Source: Artemisia argyi
Lineage: Eukaryota; Streptophyta; Magnoliopsida; Asterales; Asteraceae
Direction of reading: 5' to 3'
Assembly: GCA_030686995.1 (NCBI GenBank)
Contig: CM060696.1
Coordinates: 110,976,949 to 111,040,948, forward strand
Length of the DNA stretch: 64,000 nt
A program made the position numbers and the translations under genes. Every line of letters begins with the position of its first letter. Within the stretch, counting starts at the first letter, position 1. Under the pieces are notes generated by a model, which saw only the letters and a program-made list of their open reading frames with translations, was not told the DNA's origin and did no database searches. Positions 37,001-50,058 of this stretch are shown here, in pieces.

Positions 37001-39756
37001 ACAAGAAGAGGAGAGGGATCTTCGTTTAACAATTTTTCAAGCATGAGAATATCCCCCTCGAGGTCAATCTCTTGGTTATCGACTCCATCGGGAATCGAAT
37101 CACTTTTGAGAAAGGCCTCAATTTCTTCTAAGATGAAGTCACTTCCCTCAAACAGAGTGAGGGAAGGAAAAGAATTGGCAACAATGGGGTGAGAAGATGG
37201 AGTGAGGTTTTCACTTGGAGAATCATCGACAAAACCTAGAACCTCTTGAGCGTACTCCCCAGACGCAACATCAATGACATCAATTCGGTTAACCGTTTCG
37301 GCGTCATAATTAGAGGAGTACCTCGAAGTTTGATCGAGGTTGAAGGTTACAGCTTCATTACCAACACGAAGAGTTATTTCCTCTTCGTACACATCAATTA
37401 ACGCACGACCCGTCCTTAAGAATCCTCTCCCAAGAATGAGAGGAACTCGTGGGTCAGCATCGAACTTAACAACAACGAAGTCAGCGGGGAAATGGAACTT
37501 TCCTACTTTCACAAATACGTCTTCAGCAATGCCGAAAGGACGAGAGATTGAACGGTCGGCAAGCTCGAGAGTCATGCACGTAGGAGTAAGTTGAGGAAGA
37601 GAGAGTTTCTCCCACACTGAGTAAGGCATCAGGTTGATGCTAGCGCCAAGATCGGCTAAGGCGAAGCATTCAACCATCCCAGGGAAAACACATGGAATGA
37701 GAAATCTCCCAGGGTCTCCAAGCTTCTTAGGAAGCTTCTTCAAGATAACTGCTGAGCAGTTTTCGTTCAATGGAGTCTTTGCCATTTCGTACAATTTTTC
37801 CTTGTTGCTTAACAAGTTCTTGATCATCGATGCGAATTTGGGCATCAGGATGATAGCATCCGCAAGGCTAACGTCAAAATGCAAATCTTGAAAGATTTGA
37901 TAAAACTTATCCATTTGGTGACTAGCCTTTTCGCGGAGCTTTTGCTCATTAAGTCTTGATGGGTATGGTAGTGAAGGTTTGGATTTAGGGTTCTCAATAG
38001 GAGTTGTTGATGGTTCAAATACAACTCCCGGTTTTGGTACAAGTCCAGATTTTGGTACAATTTCTGGAACAACCTGAGGTTGGAAGTGTGCGGTACTTCG
38101 TGGGCTAGTAGATTGCACCTTGTCCGTGGTTGCCTCAGGCTCAATTTCTACTTCCTCGGAATAAAGAGGAGGAGGAATAGGAGGAACTGGCGGCTCTTCA
38201 TAAGCTTTACCACTGCGTGTAGTAATAGCTTTGAGTTCACCCTTGGGGTTAACAACTGTATTAGCCGGGAGACCTCCTGATGTAGAGGGTGGAGTGAGAT
38301 GATTCATAAGACTGGCAAGCATATTCTCAATCTTGCTTTGAGATTGATCAATTTTGTTGTTTGTTACCATCAACTCACTCTTCAGCTCTTGACCCTGTTT
38401 GGCTATTGATGATTGGAAATCATTCTTCAAATTTGAGATTTGATTTTGCATTGCCCTCATTTTGGTCTCATTAACTTTGATGTAGTTATTGAGCTCATTT
38501 GGGAGGGGGTCTTGATAATTTGGAGCTGAATACCCTTGATTACCCCTTTGGGGTGGGTACTGATTGACGGGGGCAGGATTTTGATTTTGCATATTAGACC
38601 CCCTTGGTGGATTAGGATTAAACCTATTTGGATTTTGAGGAAACCCAGGTGGTCCACCCTTATTGCTAGCCCGGTGATTTGGTTCCACTTGAGGACGGTA
38701 TTGGTTACCTCCTTGGTTGGAATTGCCGGCTATTGCATTTACTTCGAATGGATTGCCTTTGGTGGCAGTGCAATTGTAATATGAATGAGGACCACCATAA
38801 GTGACACAAACTTCTATCTTTTTTACTTCAGCTTGTGGAGAAGAACGAGGAGAAGAAATTTTCTGGCTTTTGGTGATAACCAATGCATGAATAGCTTCCG
38901 TGAGTTTGTCAAGTCTAGCATCGGTGCTAGACTGAGCCACGGGCGATGAGGAAGAAGGAATAACATTCCCTTGGGAAACAACCGATTTGCTTCGGGGAAT
39001 GCGGACCTTAGATTTATTCTCAATAATCGCTAAAGCATCCTTTGTGGTGTGATTCAAGAAGTTACCTCCAGCGGAGGCATTTAGAGAGTCTTGATCGGAT
39101 TGGCTTACACCATTGTAGAAAGTATCAAGTTGCATGAGATCAGAGAAACCGTGGTGAGGGCATTTTCGGAGCAATTCCTTGTAACGATCCCATGCCTCAC
39201 TAAAGGATTCATCAAATTTCTGCGTGAATTTCATGATCTCATTCTTGAGACTCGTGGTTTTGGAAGGAGGAAAGAATTCATTTACGAACTTTTTCACAAG
39301 ATCTTCCCATGTCTCAATTGATCGTGGAGGTTGTTTTTCAAGCCAAATCCGGGCTTGTCCCTCCAGGGAGAATGGGAAGAGAAGAAGTTTGATTGCTTCA
39401 CAGGGGACATCTTTGCATTTGATGGTGTATGTGATTTTATTGAACCATCGAATGTGATCTTGAGGATCGTCCCTCTCATAACTATAGAATTGACGTGATG
39501 TGGCCAGGTTTATCAACCCTGTTTTAAGCTCAAAATTGTCGGCCATGGTTGCCAGAACAACGATAGCATCTCCGTAACCCTCGACGGGTGCTTGGAGAAG
39601 CTCGTTCATAGTGGGTTCAGCCGCCATGATGACAGCTGGAGGTGGAACAGTACGGATCTCAGATCCGACTGTTGGTGCAGAACGTCTACGAGGTCTTCGA
39701 GGTTTCCGAACCAGCTCACGTAATGGGCTAGTGGACCTTGAAGAACGAGTGCGCAT
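34019..39756 (-). pseudogene. Athila-type gag-pol polyprotein, one frameshift
   Basis: Reading leftward from ATG 39756: gag (RDDPQDHIRWF, FFPPSKTT, CPHHGF; residues about 50-260), a zinc-knuckle-like motif with Tyr in place of the second Cys, a Pro-rich stretch, protease DLGASINLMP (about 720), reverse transcriptase with MDDFSV, RNase H, then integrase with an HH-CC finger, IDFMGP and ISDRGTHF. A 2-bp gain in a GAGAGAAGAG run near 36090 shifts frame inside RT, splitting the product into 1261 and 696 codon parts. The RNase H motif normally TDH reads TYH, losing a catalytic Asp. The family copies RNA into DNA and integrates it; this copy should be inactive in cis. No env-like ORF follows. Confidence 0.92.
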
Positions 39757-40036
39757 GCACTAGGGATAAAAACTTTTTTGGACAATATTTTTGTTATCGT
39801 CCCGTAATCCAGAATCGTTTCTCTTTAAGAATCACCTTAAAAGAAAACCGAATCAGAAAACGTTACGATATGTTTTGTTGTTTTTTACTTTTTTTGGTGT
39901 TTTAACACTTTAGGAAAAGTGTTAATGACTTTTTTATGTGTTTTGATTTTGAAAATATTCACAAGTGATGGTATTTGTACAGTGAGTGACGTGAGATAAC
40001 ACTAATCTCAAAAGACGCTGCAGAAACGCGCACACC
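39757..40036 (-). other. 5' leader of the Athila-type element
   Basis: Non-coding stretch between the primer-binding site and the gag start, carrying T-rich runs. No splice or packaging signal could be identified. Confidence 0.5.
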
Positions 40037-40054
40037 TCCCCGGCAGCGGCGCCA
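40037..40054 (-). other. Primer-binding site of the Athila-type element
   Basis: Minus strand TGGCGCCGCTGCCGGGGA, five bases beyond the 5' LTR end. It is the classical Athila/Tat primer site, the same type as at 8-25. Confidence 0.85.
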
Positions 40055-40059
40055 AAAAT

Positions 40060-43000
40060 TGATTGATGCTAAACCACCAACTTAAATTGACCAAGGAATG
40101 GTCAATAAAGTCAAATAGCTTAGATCAATGCTCCGGGTAATATAAGGTATCATCGGGTCGTTAAATCCCGTTGAGGTGTGAATTGTAACTTTAGCGTGCT
40201 TTGTGATCGGGTGTTTATTCACAGAAAGGGTTTGTTGTGAGAATTATTTGGAGGTTATAAACAGAAATAGCTTAGGAAAGCTATGTGAATGATTACGGGA
40301 ACTGAGGTTGAGAAGAAATCACCTAAAACTTAAAACCGCACGTTTGCCGAAGTCGTGATCAAACGTACAAAAACGTGAATACGGTGATCTGGAAAGGCTA
40401 CTGGTATGAAAATTCACTTTTTACAAACCTAATGGTAAGAGAAAATTTTTGGAAATTTAAAACAAAATTTTACACTAATTTAATAATTACTATTAATTAA
40501 ATACTATTTTTCTAATTACTTTTAATTAACTAAATTAATCTAAATTAGAAATAAATATGAAATTAACTTGGAAAAATAAAAATTAAACTTAGAAAAATCT
40601 AAAATACTATAAAACTAATTTTAGAAATGAAAATATAATTTTAAGACTATTTAATTAATTATTACTAATTATTAACTAATTGTTAATTACTTTTTAATTA
40701 TTTAAAATAACCTAAATTCTAATTAATTATTAAAATACACTAGAAAAGTAAAAATAAAATTTGGAAACTTAAAAATAACTAAAAACTAATTTTAGAATTT
40801 AATTTATATTTTTCTGATTTACTAATTAATTATTATTAATTATTAACTATTTAATAATTACTAAAAACTATTTTAAATTAAGAAAAGTACTAAATGATAA
40901 AAGAAAAATCTGAAAAAATTACAGAAATAGTTTTTACACACCAGAAGCCTAGGAAAATTGTAAAAATGGAAATTGCTTATAAATAAGCTGATGAATAAGC
41001 CAAATGGCTTAAATAGAAGCTATCACTTCTATTAAGTTGGGCTTATTTGAGATTTTCTTTTTCCAAACTGCTTATTACAAGTTTTGAGGCAACTTTTGTG
41101 AAGTGACTTTGACTGTGGTCAAGGAAATAAGCACTTCAAGTGCTTAAAACCTTAACAGTTGACTTTTATTGACCAAGAGTGGAAATAAGCCAAAATCAGC
41201 TTGTGTGGGGTCCACTTTGGTGAAAACAGATGCAATTAAGTACAATGAGCAAGTTAAAGCAAGTAATGCACAAATAAGCTAAGTAACTAAGCTCAAACAC
41301 CAAAATAAGCACTTGCTTATTTGATTCTGAGGCAGAAAAGGGGACAAGCTTTTGGGGTCAAACAAAGTGGGGTCCACTGGTCTACAGGTCAAACAAATGG
41401 TCAACCCTTAATCCTGGGTAGGAGGGGGGTTGAATGGTGCCAAGTTGGAGGTGTGGTACCCACTAGGTTAGTCACAATTTACCACCAAAGGGTGGTGAGT
41501 GACCTGAGTCTGCTGAGTATCAATATGCAAACAAACAGATGGGACAAACTAGGGACTGCTTGCAGCCCTAGTATAAAAGCTTAAAAAAGCTAAGTATGAA
41601 ATGGAACTTTAAATGAGGTAGCTCAGCTTCACAATAAGCTAAAGGTCAAGCCAATAAGCTCACAAATAAACTCTTTGTGAGCCTGGAAAATGAGCTCAAT
41701 GAGCTGAGGTCTCAGAATGCCTAGTGAACCACCCAAGGTGCAAGTACTAATTAGCTAAACCAAATAAGAGCACAAACACTAAATAAGCTCAGATTTGAAA
41801 ACTTGGCTTATTGGGGCTTCCAATAAGCCAAAAAGCACAAGGTGGGGTCCACTATGTAGGGAGATGCAAGCTTATGAACTTAAGTCTCTACACTAACTAA
41901 CTCAGTGTATGTTCTGAGATCAGAATACAAAGATTGATCAACTAAGCTAAATTTAATAAGCTAAACTCAGAAATAAGCCAAGGTTTGCAAGGTACTACTG
42001 ATAAGCTACTCAAAAGCTAAAGGGCTTGGTGTGGGGTCCACTGGATTGGTTACAATAGACCCAAGAAAAATGGAAAAATCAATGGTGCAAGGGAGGTTGC
42101 TTTCCCTACACCCTAAAATAAGCAGTTGCACAACTTAAAAGAAAATTCTAGAAAATAAGCCATGCATGAAATCATAAAGTTAAGGTCGTAGACTTTCACC
42201 ACAAAAAGTTTCAGACCTTGATTCTCAATCCAAAAATCACAAATATTCCTTGAAGTTTTGGAAAATCTGAGGAATCCAATTTTGACTTTTTATGTAAAAC
42301 TTGACATTTGACTTTTTTGAACTTTGATTCCTGAATTTATGACTTGTTTAGGTTAAATAAGCCACAATAAGCTCAAAATAAGCAAGAGCTTGTATATTTG
42401 AATTGAACATAGGCTTATGCCTGTCTAACTGTTACCTCAGATGGATTTTTAAGCCAAGTGGTTTGAGATTTTGACTTTGGGAGTTGTTACTTTCAAAAAC
42501 TCGAGTGATTAAGTTTGCTTAGGTACTGAATGAGCTAAATGAGCAAGTTACAAGTGCTCAAACCAAGTATAACACCAAACACAGACAAATCCAAACACTA
42601 CTTTTAAAACACAAATATGATGAAACTAGGTCTAAATGTAATCACAAATTTTCCTACTGATTTCCACTAATCTAATAAGCTATGATTAAAATAATAAATT
42701 ACAAATAAGCAATAACAACAATGTTAAACTATGAATAACAAGATTGGAAAATTTTCAACTCACAAAAGCCATCCAAGCTCAGTTCAAGAACCAAGGACCA
42801 AAGGAACCAACCTAATGACCTCCCATGAGGTCTCTAACCCACAGCCATCCCTAATTTACTGTGCTCCATGCTTCTTCACCATGTAACATGCTTTTTATAA
42901 TTTATTTTTATTTTTCTTTTATTTTCTTAATAATTTTCTAAAACTTGGTTTTTGATTGATATAGAGGCTCACTGAGCTTCTACAAGCTTTCTGTATGAAC

Positions 43001-44174
43001 TTATGAGAGTTTTCAAACAACCATTGATCATTAACACACCTTGAATTATTACTTGGAAATTTTATGAAACTTGAAATTTGAAAATAAGAAATAAACTCAA
43101 AACTGCACTTTCATTAATTGAAAACAGATTACAATACATAAACTAAACATAAAAAAGACTAAATTAAAGTTATACATGCCTCATATGGCTTCTACACCTT
43201 ACTACTTATACTACGATATTAAAACAAGCCCTCCCAGCTTCCATGTGCATCCCAGCTATCTTTTTAGAGTTCCACGTGTCTCCTTGTTGACCAATGACCA
43301 AATCCCCATCGTTCAATTAGGTTTTAATGCATCCAAACCCTTGATTGCTGTTTTCCCGCCAAAAACAAATGGGGCAATACTAGTGGAACTGGTGGGAGTC
43401 ATTTATTGTGGTGGTGGGGGTTGGTTTGGTAGGTGAGGAGGTATTAATTGTGGGGGGCTAGTGGGTGAAAAAGGTGAGGAGGGGGAGGTTGTATTCCCTG
43501 GTTTTGTGGGATATGGTTGGGAGGGAGATGGAGTTGACCGGGGTGTTTGACCCTGTGTTATTATTAAAAGGGAGACGAGCCTGGGTGGTTTTGGGCTTGG
43601 GATGGCTTTGGGCCAGGGTGTTGTATTGGGTTTGTTTTTGTTTTGGGTAGTAATAACAAACAAGGGTCCGGTTTGGTGGTAAGTTATCAAGGACCAATTT
43701 TGTAATTTTGGAAAAGTTTAGGGACTGAAATGGAAACTTTTCCAAATTACTTATGAGGACCAATCATGCCAAGTACCATAATTCCAAGAACCATTTTTGT
43801 ATTTTTCCAATTTTCAAAATTCCTAGGGACCTGTTTTGCCAAATTTGAAATCTCAGGGACCAAACTTGTAATTTTGGAAAACTTGCAACCCAAGTGTAAT
43901 ATTTTGATTTTTGATTTTTAAATCCTTGGGTTGACTTTTCATTTCAAAATAAATGCATAGGGACTAAAATTGACAAGTTTTGAAACTTGGGGGACTGAAA
44001 CTGCCAATATTGCAAACTTTGTACGTTTTTTCTTTGTTTTTGCACATTTTGCATTTAAAACACATAAAACACAATCCCTGGGATAATTTAAGTATTTTGA
44101 TATCTTTTTGATTGTTTTTGTGCGTTTTGGCAGTTTAAATATATCAAAAACGATGAGTGTTTGAGCACTCATCA
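40060..44174 (-). mobile_element. 5' LTR (4115 bp) of the Athila-type element
   Basis: Same boundaries and sequence as the left LTR, followed by ATTGT at 44175-44179 and chromovirus LTR sequence. Interior ORFs (for example 43176-43436) repeat those of the left copy and have no coding support. Confidence 0.9.
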
Positions 44175-44179
44175 ATTGT

Positions 44180-44582
<403 letters not shown>

Positions 44583-47014
44583 CTAGGAGAATAGGTGTGG
44601 GTATTTGTCGCGGATTTGGTCTTCGCGTTCCCATGTGTACTCCAGTCCTCGCTTAGAGTCCCAGCGAACTTTGACAATGGGGATGCGATTGTGTTTCAGT
44701 TGTTTGACATCCCTGTCCATGATCTCCACGAGTTCTTCCGTAAAGACATGATTGTCGTCGAGCTGAATCTCTTTCCAAGGGATAACAATGGATTCATCGG
44801 ACAAGCATTTATTAAGGTTTGACACATGGAAGGTGTCGTGCACTCGGTTAAGTTCTTCCAGTAGTTCAAGTTTGTAAGCAACTAGTCCTATCCTCTCTCG
44901 GATCCTAAATGGACCAATATACCTAGGGTTTAGTTTTCCACGTTTTCCTAAAGGTATCGTTCCTTTCCAAGGAGATACCTTTAACATGACCTTGTCTTCG
45001 ATTTGGAATTCCATGAGTTTTCGTCTTACGTCAGCATAACTCTTCTGCATGTCTCTGGCAGCTTGCAGACGTTGTTTGATCTTTACTATCTTTTCCGTTG
45101 TCTCATGAATGAGATCGGGCCCAGTAAGTTGTATCTCTCCAACTTCGGCCCAACAGATAGGTGATCTGCACTTTCGACTGTAAAGTGCTTCGAAGGGTGC
45201 TGCCTTAATGCTGGCATGGTAACTGTTGTTGTAGGAAAACTCGACCAAAGGTAGGTGTCTATCCCAACCTTTTCCGAAGTCAATAGCGCATGCTTGTAGT
45301 ATGTCTTCTAGGGTTTTGATGGTTCTCTCACTTTGTCCATCGGTTTAGGGGTGATAAGCCGTGCTCATATCTAATTTGGTTCCCAAGGCTTTTTGCAAAG
45401 TCTTCCAAAAATGAGAGGTGAAACGGCTGTCTCGGTCGGAGATGATTGAAATAGGCACTCTATGTCGTGACACTATTTCTGTGAGGTATAACTGCGCGAG
45501 CGTACTCATCTCGTCAGTTTCTTTGATCGGTAGGAAGTGAGCGGATTTAGTTAGACGATCAACAATGACCCAGATGGTGTCTAACCCGGTTGACGTTTTG
45601 GGTAGTTTGGTGATGAAGTCCATGGTAATACGTTCCCATTTCCATTCGGGTATCCCGGGTTGGGTTAGTAATCCTGACGGCTTTTGGTATTCTGCCTTTA
45701 CTCATGAGCAGGTCAAACATTTCCTGACAAACTCAGCAATGTCGGCTTTCATGTTTGGCCACCAGTAAAGTTTCTTTAGGTCGTGGTACATTTTGTCGGA
45801 ACCTGGGTGGATGGAGTATTTTGACTTGTGGGATTCATGCATGATGAGGTCTCTTATACCTCCATAGAGAGGAATCCAACTTATCCCTTTGAAACAGAGC
45901 GTTCCATTAGCTCGTTTCACAAAACCGTTGGGGTTTTCTTGTATTCCATAAATCTTTTCGTCAGGTCAGTTTGCTTCCTTAAGGGCTTCGGCTTGTGCTT
46001 TGAGTATTTGGGAAGGAAGGGGTGAAGAAATGGTTATTCCTAATGATCTAACCCTAAGAGGTTTAGGTCGTTCATTCCGACTTAAGGCATCTGCCACTAC
46101 GTTGGCTTTTCCTGGGTGATAACGGATTTCACAATCGTAATCGCTAAGTAATTCTAACCATCTCTGTTGTCTCATGTTTAGTTCCTTCTGGTCTAAGATG
46201 TGTTGGAGGCTTTTGTGGTCGGTGTATACGGTGCATTGTGTGCCATACAGGTAGTGTCTCCATAACTAAAGGGCGAATACTACGGCTCCTAATTCTAGGT
46301 TGTGGGTTGTATAGTTCTCTTCGTGTTTCTTAAGTTGTTGTGAGGCGTAAGCTATCACTTTGTTTCGTTGCATCAATACGGCTCCTAAACCATGATACGA
46401 AGCATCACAGTATACCACGAAGTCCTCACTTCCTTCGGGTAATGCCAAGATTGGTGCTTCACAAAGTTTTCGCTTCAGGAGATGGAAGGCTGAATCGTGC
46501 TTTTCTTCCCAGACAAATTTCTTGCTCTTCTGAGTTAGTTCGGTCAAAGGCTTGGAGATTTTTGAAAATCCTTCAATGAATCTCCTGTAGTAACCGGCAA
46601 GACCCAAGAATTGGCGAATCTCGGTGGGGTTGGTTGGAGATGCTCAATCTTTCACGGCTTCATTCTTGGCGGGGTTTACGTGAATACCTTGACTATTGAC
46701 AATATGACCAAGAAATTGTACGGTGTGGATCCAGAAATCGCATTTCAAGAATTTGGCATACAATCGCTCCCTCTTGAGTAATTCCAAGATGGTTCTCAGA
46801 TGATTAACATGTTCTTTCTCATTGCGGGAGTAGATTAGGATGTCGTCGATGAACACAATTACGAACTTGTCCAAGTAAGGTTTGGATACTCGGTTCATGA
46901 GATCCATGAACACTGCAGGTGCATTGGTTAAACTAAATTGCATTACTTGGAACTCGAAATGTCCGTAACGGGTTCTGAAAGCGGTTTTGGGAATATCCTC
47001 TTCCCGGACTCTTA
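44583..47014 (-). pseudogene. Chromovirus pol: RT 3' half, RNase H, integrase, chromodomain
   Basis: One reading frame runs through RT (FIDDILIYS), RNase H ([18 protein letters not shown]), integrase (zinc-finger [31 protein letters not shown]) and a C-terminal chromodomain-like segment ([13 protein letters not shown] to EYTWERE). That order marks a chromovirus, probably Tekay/Del. The frame is never shifted in this stretch but is interrupted by five stops, at about 46644, 46266, 45966, 45702 and 45345. At least two are explained by C-to-T or G-to-A change. The upstream half of RT lies beyond the MITE at 47015. Confidence 0.9.
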
Positions 47015-47970
47015 GGTGTTTTTATTTTGTTAAGAGGCTCTGAATCTGAATCTGATTCGCACATCTGAATTTGAATCTGATGCCTTAATGTCTGAATCTG
47101 AACGTAATAATATTGTTTGTTTTTGTGACAACGTCTGAACGATCAAATATTGAACTGTTTCACTTCTACAAAATTAAACATGTCAAAACATGGAATAAAT
47201 CATTTGAAACATAAATTATCATGAAAGAAACAATAAAAGGCATCATATAGTAATTTATCTTGCAAAACAATGTTAAAATAATGCTAGACAATGAGACGTG
47301 TAAAATTTTCTTTCAAATATAATCTTATATAAAAACAAACGGATAAGGTTGTTGCTTTTCTAAATATCATCTTTGTTCCCAGCCATTCTTCGCTGTTACA
47401 TCATTTCAGTTCATTAACAGTTCTTTTGCATCTAACTTCTTTTGCTTCTACACTCTAATTTGCTTAACATACCTTCACTTTTGAAAGCTCAAAAGTATTT
47501 AATTCTTTTGTTTGTTAAAATTCCAATCTAGTGGAACATCTAACAAAATACACACCTCTTCCAATATACGCATCAAAACCACATATCTAAACTTATATCC
47601 AAAACTCCAATCAACTCTTTTTTTCTTTTGCGTTTAGTGGCCTGCAACTGGTTACGACCGGCTGTGATGATGGCTAGCGGCCAACGACTGTAGTGGACCG
47701 ACAATGGTGGCCAGTGACGGCGTGTTCGCCGACTGTGGAGTGATATAGCAAAATATTTGGAGATGTGATGTTGTGGAAAGGGAATGTTTTGGACAACCAG
47801 AGGCATTAAGATGGCTTTCTAGGTTTGGGCCAGTTAGACATTTTGCCATCTGACCGAGTCTGATTGTTTAAAAAAAACAAACAGTCTTTTCATCAAAAAC
47901 ATCTGACCGATTCATACTTTGGGTCTATTCAGAGCTCATTATGACTTTTTATCAAAAAACAAACACCACC
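47015..47970. mobile_element. PIF/Harbinger-like MITE, 956 bp, TSD TTA
   Basis: GGTGTTTTTATTTTG at the left faces the inverse of GGTGGTGTTTGTTTTTTG at the right, flanked by TTA at 47012-47014 and 47971-47973. Removing it with one TTA restores continuous chromovirus reverse transcriptase sequence, which confirms both ends. The interior is AT-rich with repeated TCTGAATCTGAAT words and no transposase. Confidence 0.85.
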
Positions 47971-48820
47971 TTAGTTGGTGGTAACCTGAACGTAGGTCGA
48001 TCTTTGAGTATACACTCGATCCTTGCAACTGATCAAACAAGTCGTCGATCCTGGGTAATGGATATCGATTCTTTACCGTGAGTTTGTTCAATTCCCGGTA
48101 ATCGATACACATTCGGAACGATCCATCTTTCTTCTTAATGAATAAGACTGGAGCTCCCCAAGGTGATGAGTTTGGTCGGATAAAATCTTTATCTGACAAT
48201 TCTTTCAATTGCTCAGATAGTTCCTTTAGTTCAAACGGCGCTAGTCTGTAGGGTGCTTTTGCAACTGGTGCCGCTCCAGGCACAAGTTCAATTTGGAATT
48301 CCACCTGATGCTCAGGTGGAAGACCAGGCAAGTCTTCAGGGAATATTTTGGGAAATTCATTGACGACCGGAATGTCTTCAAGTCTCTCTCTTTCGACTTG
48401 TCTTCCGTTACATGAACCATGAATGCTTGACATTCTTCGTTCATGTACTTGACAAATCGAATATACAAGATGATTCCGTATCGAGTCTTATTCAGGTCGC
48501 CGTGAACGATGAGGGTTTCGTCATGGAGAGGGATATGGATGATTTTCTCATCACAGAGAATCCTCTCATGATGTCTGGACAAACAATCCATACCAATGAT
48601 GGCGTCGAAGCTACCGAGTGGGATATGCATAAGGTCGATGGGGGAAGGTTTGTCTTGCAAGATTACCATGCAATCTCGCAGGATGACGTCTGTGTTTATT
48701 AGGTTTCCGTTGGCCATTTCAACTTCAAAGGTGGTGTTTAGCATAGAGGGTGCTACGTTAAGTAAGGGGCCTAATCTAGTGGACACAAAACTCCTATCTG
48801 ATCCGGAATCGAATAAAATC
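47971..48820 (-). pseudogene. Chromovirus pol: protease and RT 5' half
   Basis: On the minus strand from 48820: protease (FDSGSDRSFV, then IIGMDCLSRH), a linker, then reverse transcriptase ([43 protein letters not shown]) up to the MITE. One frameshift near 48375 separates protease from RT. The N-terminal part is cut at 48820 inside the protease by the start of another LTR, so gag is missing from this position. Confidence 0.9.
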
Positions 48821-50050
48821 TATAACAACCCACAAACACCCATTACTATCATTCCCATTACAAATACCTATTGTAGGTATTTCACAGGTAAATTTTTGCT
48901 TTTTATATGCATTGTTACTTGCATGACTCACTAAACCTGCTCACGTATCTACACAAGCCAAATAACTCAACACTCACATCCTATAAATCCCAGGTATGTC
49001 AAGGATAAAATCATAACAACACCATAATAAGTAATTCACCAATCTAAAACACTAAACATAACACAAAACCCTAATATACACTAACTAAAACTTAAGTAGG
49101 ATTATGTGCTTATTTGAACCTATATCCTTAGTTTAACTAGTATGAATGTGTCCAAGGCTTAAGTATGAGTTTCCTTAGGAATATTAGGATATCTTAGGAC
49201 CATTAGGCTATAGAATAAACCCTTTAGAACTTAGATACAAACCCCATAATCCCAAAACCATAACTACGTCATAATTAACTAGAATTTGGTCTAAACCATC
49301 CCAAAACTTCCCCATAGGTCACTACCACTTAGTATAAGAACTTAGGAATAGTTATTAGACACTTATATGACACTAGTCTAGGCACTAAACCATAGGATAA
49401 ACCCTAGTCTCTCACTAAACACACTTAGGTAATTTAGGTTACCAAACTAGGTCAAAGCATCCCAAATTTTTCCCATAAGTTACCCTCACTTAGAATAAAG
49501 CCTTTAGGTCTTAGGATTAGTCACTAAACCTTAGGTTAAACCTTAAACACTTATAAAGTAGAACTAGGTCTAAACTTAACTAAAACAAGTAAAACCTAAA
49601 CATAAGCACCTCAAGCACCTCAACCTAGCACCCTAACACCTTAGTCATACCCAAGCACACACCCTAACACCTCTAAGCACCCACACAAGTAGGTGCAACA
49701 CCTATTTTTCACCTACTTAACTAAACCACCACTAATCCACCCTAAACCACTCCTAATCCACCCCTAATCACCCTAAACCATCACTAACCCACCAAGCAGT
49801 TTACAAGCACCTCCAAGCACCCAAGCAAGGTGGTGCATCACCTCCTTGTAAGCTCCTTGTCACCTCCTTTCACCAAACTACCTCTCTCGGTAAACCCCCA
49901 CCACAACCGGCCTAAGCTCCGCCCCTAGCTACCATTGCTGCTCCTCATCACCCTCTAGACCCTCCACGATCACCCCTAGCCATGCTTACTCCTCCCCTCC
50001 CCTGCTCGACACCTATGACCCGTTTTCACTTCAAACCACCTCTACGCGGG

Positions 50051-50058
50051 TATAAATA
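50051..50058 (+). promoter_or_regulatory. TATA box of the 3.4-kb LTR
   Basis: TATAAATA inside GGGTATAAATACCC, followed by a long C/T-rich stretch typical of a plant transcription start region. Confidence 0.6.

Larger units (their letters stand above)
28799..44174 (-). mobile_element. Complete Athila-type Ty3 element, 15.4 kb, TSD ATTGT
   Basis: Left (3') LTR 28799-32878, gag-pol 34019-39756 on the minus strand, primer-binding site 40037-40054, right (5') LTR 40060-44174. ATTGT flanks both outer ends (28794-28798, 44175-44179). It sits in the 3' LTR of a minus-strand chromovirus. The LTRs are nearly identical, with scattered single-base differences and a gap of about 35 bp near 31175 in the left one. 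A 321-bp copy of the right-hand flank lies between the left LTR and the internal domain, which no normal retrotransposition product has. No env-like ORF was seen. Confidence 0.85.

Noticed and set aside
47573..47849. Two overlapping minus-strand ORFs inside the MITE
   Set aside because: No domain, and they differ from any transposase.
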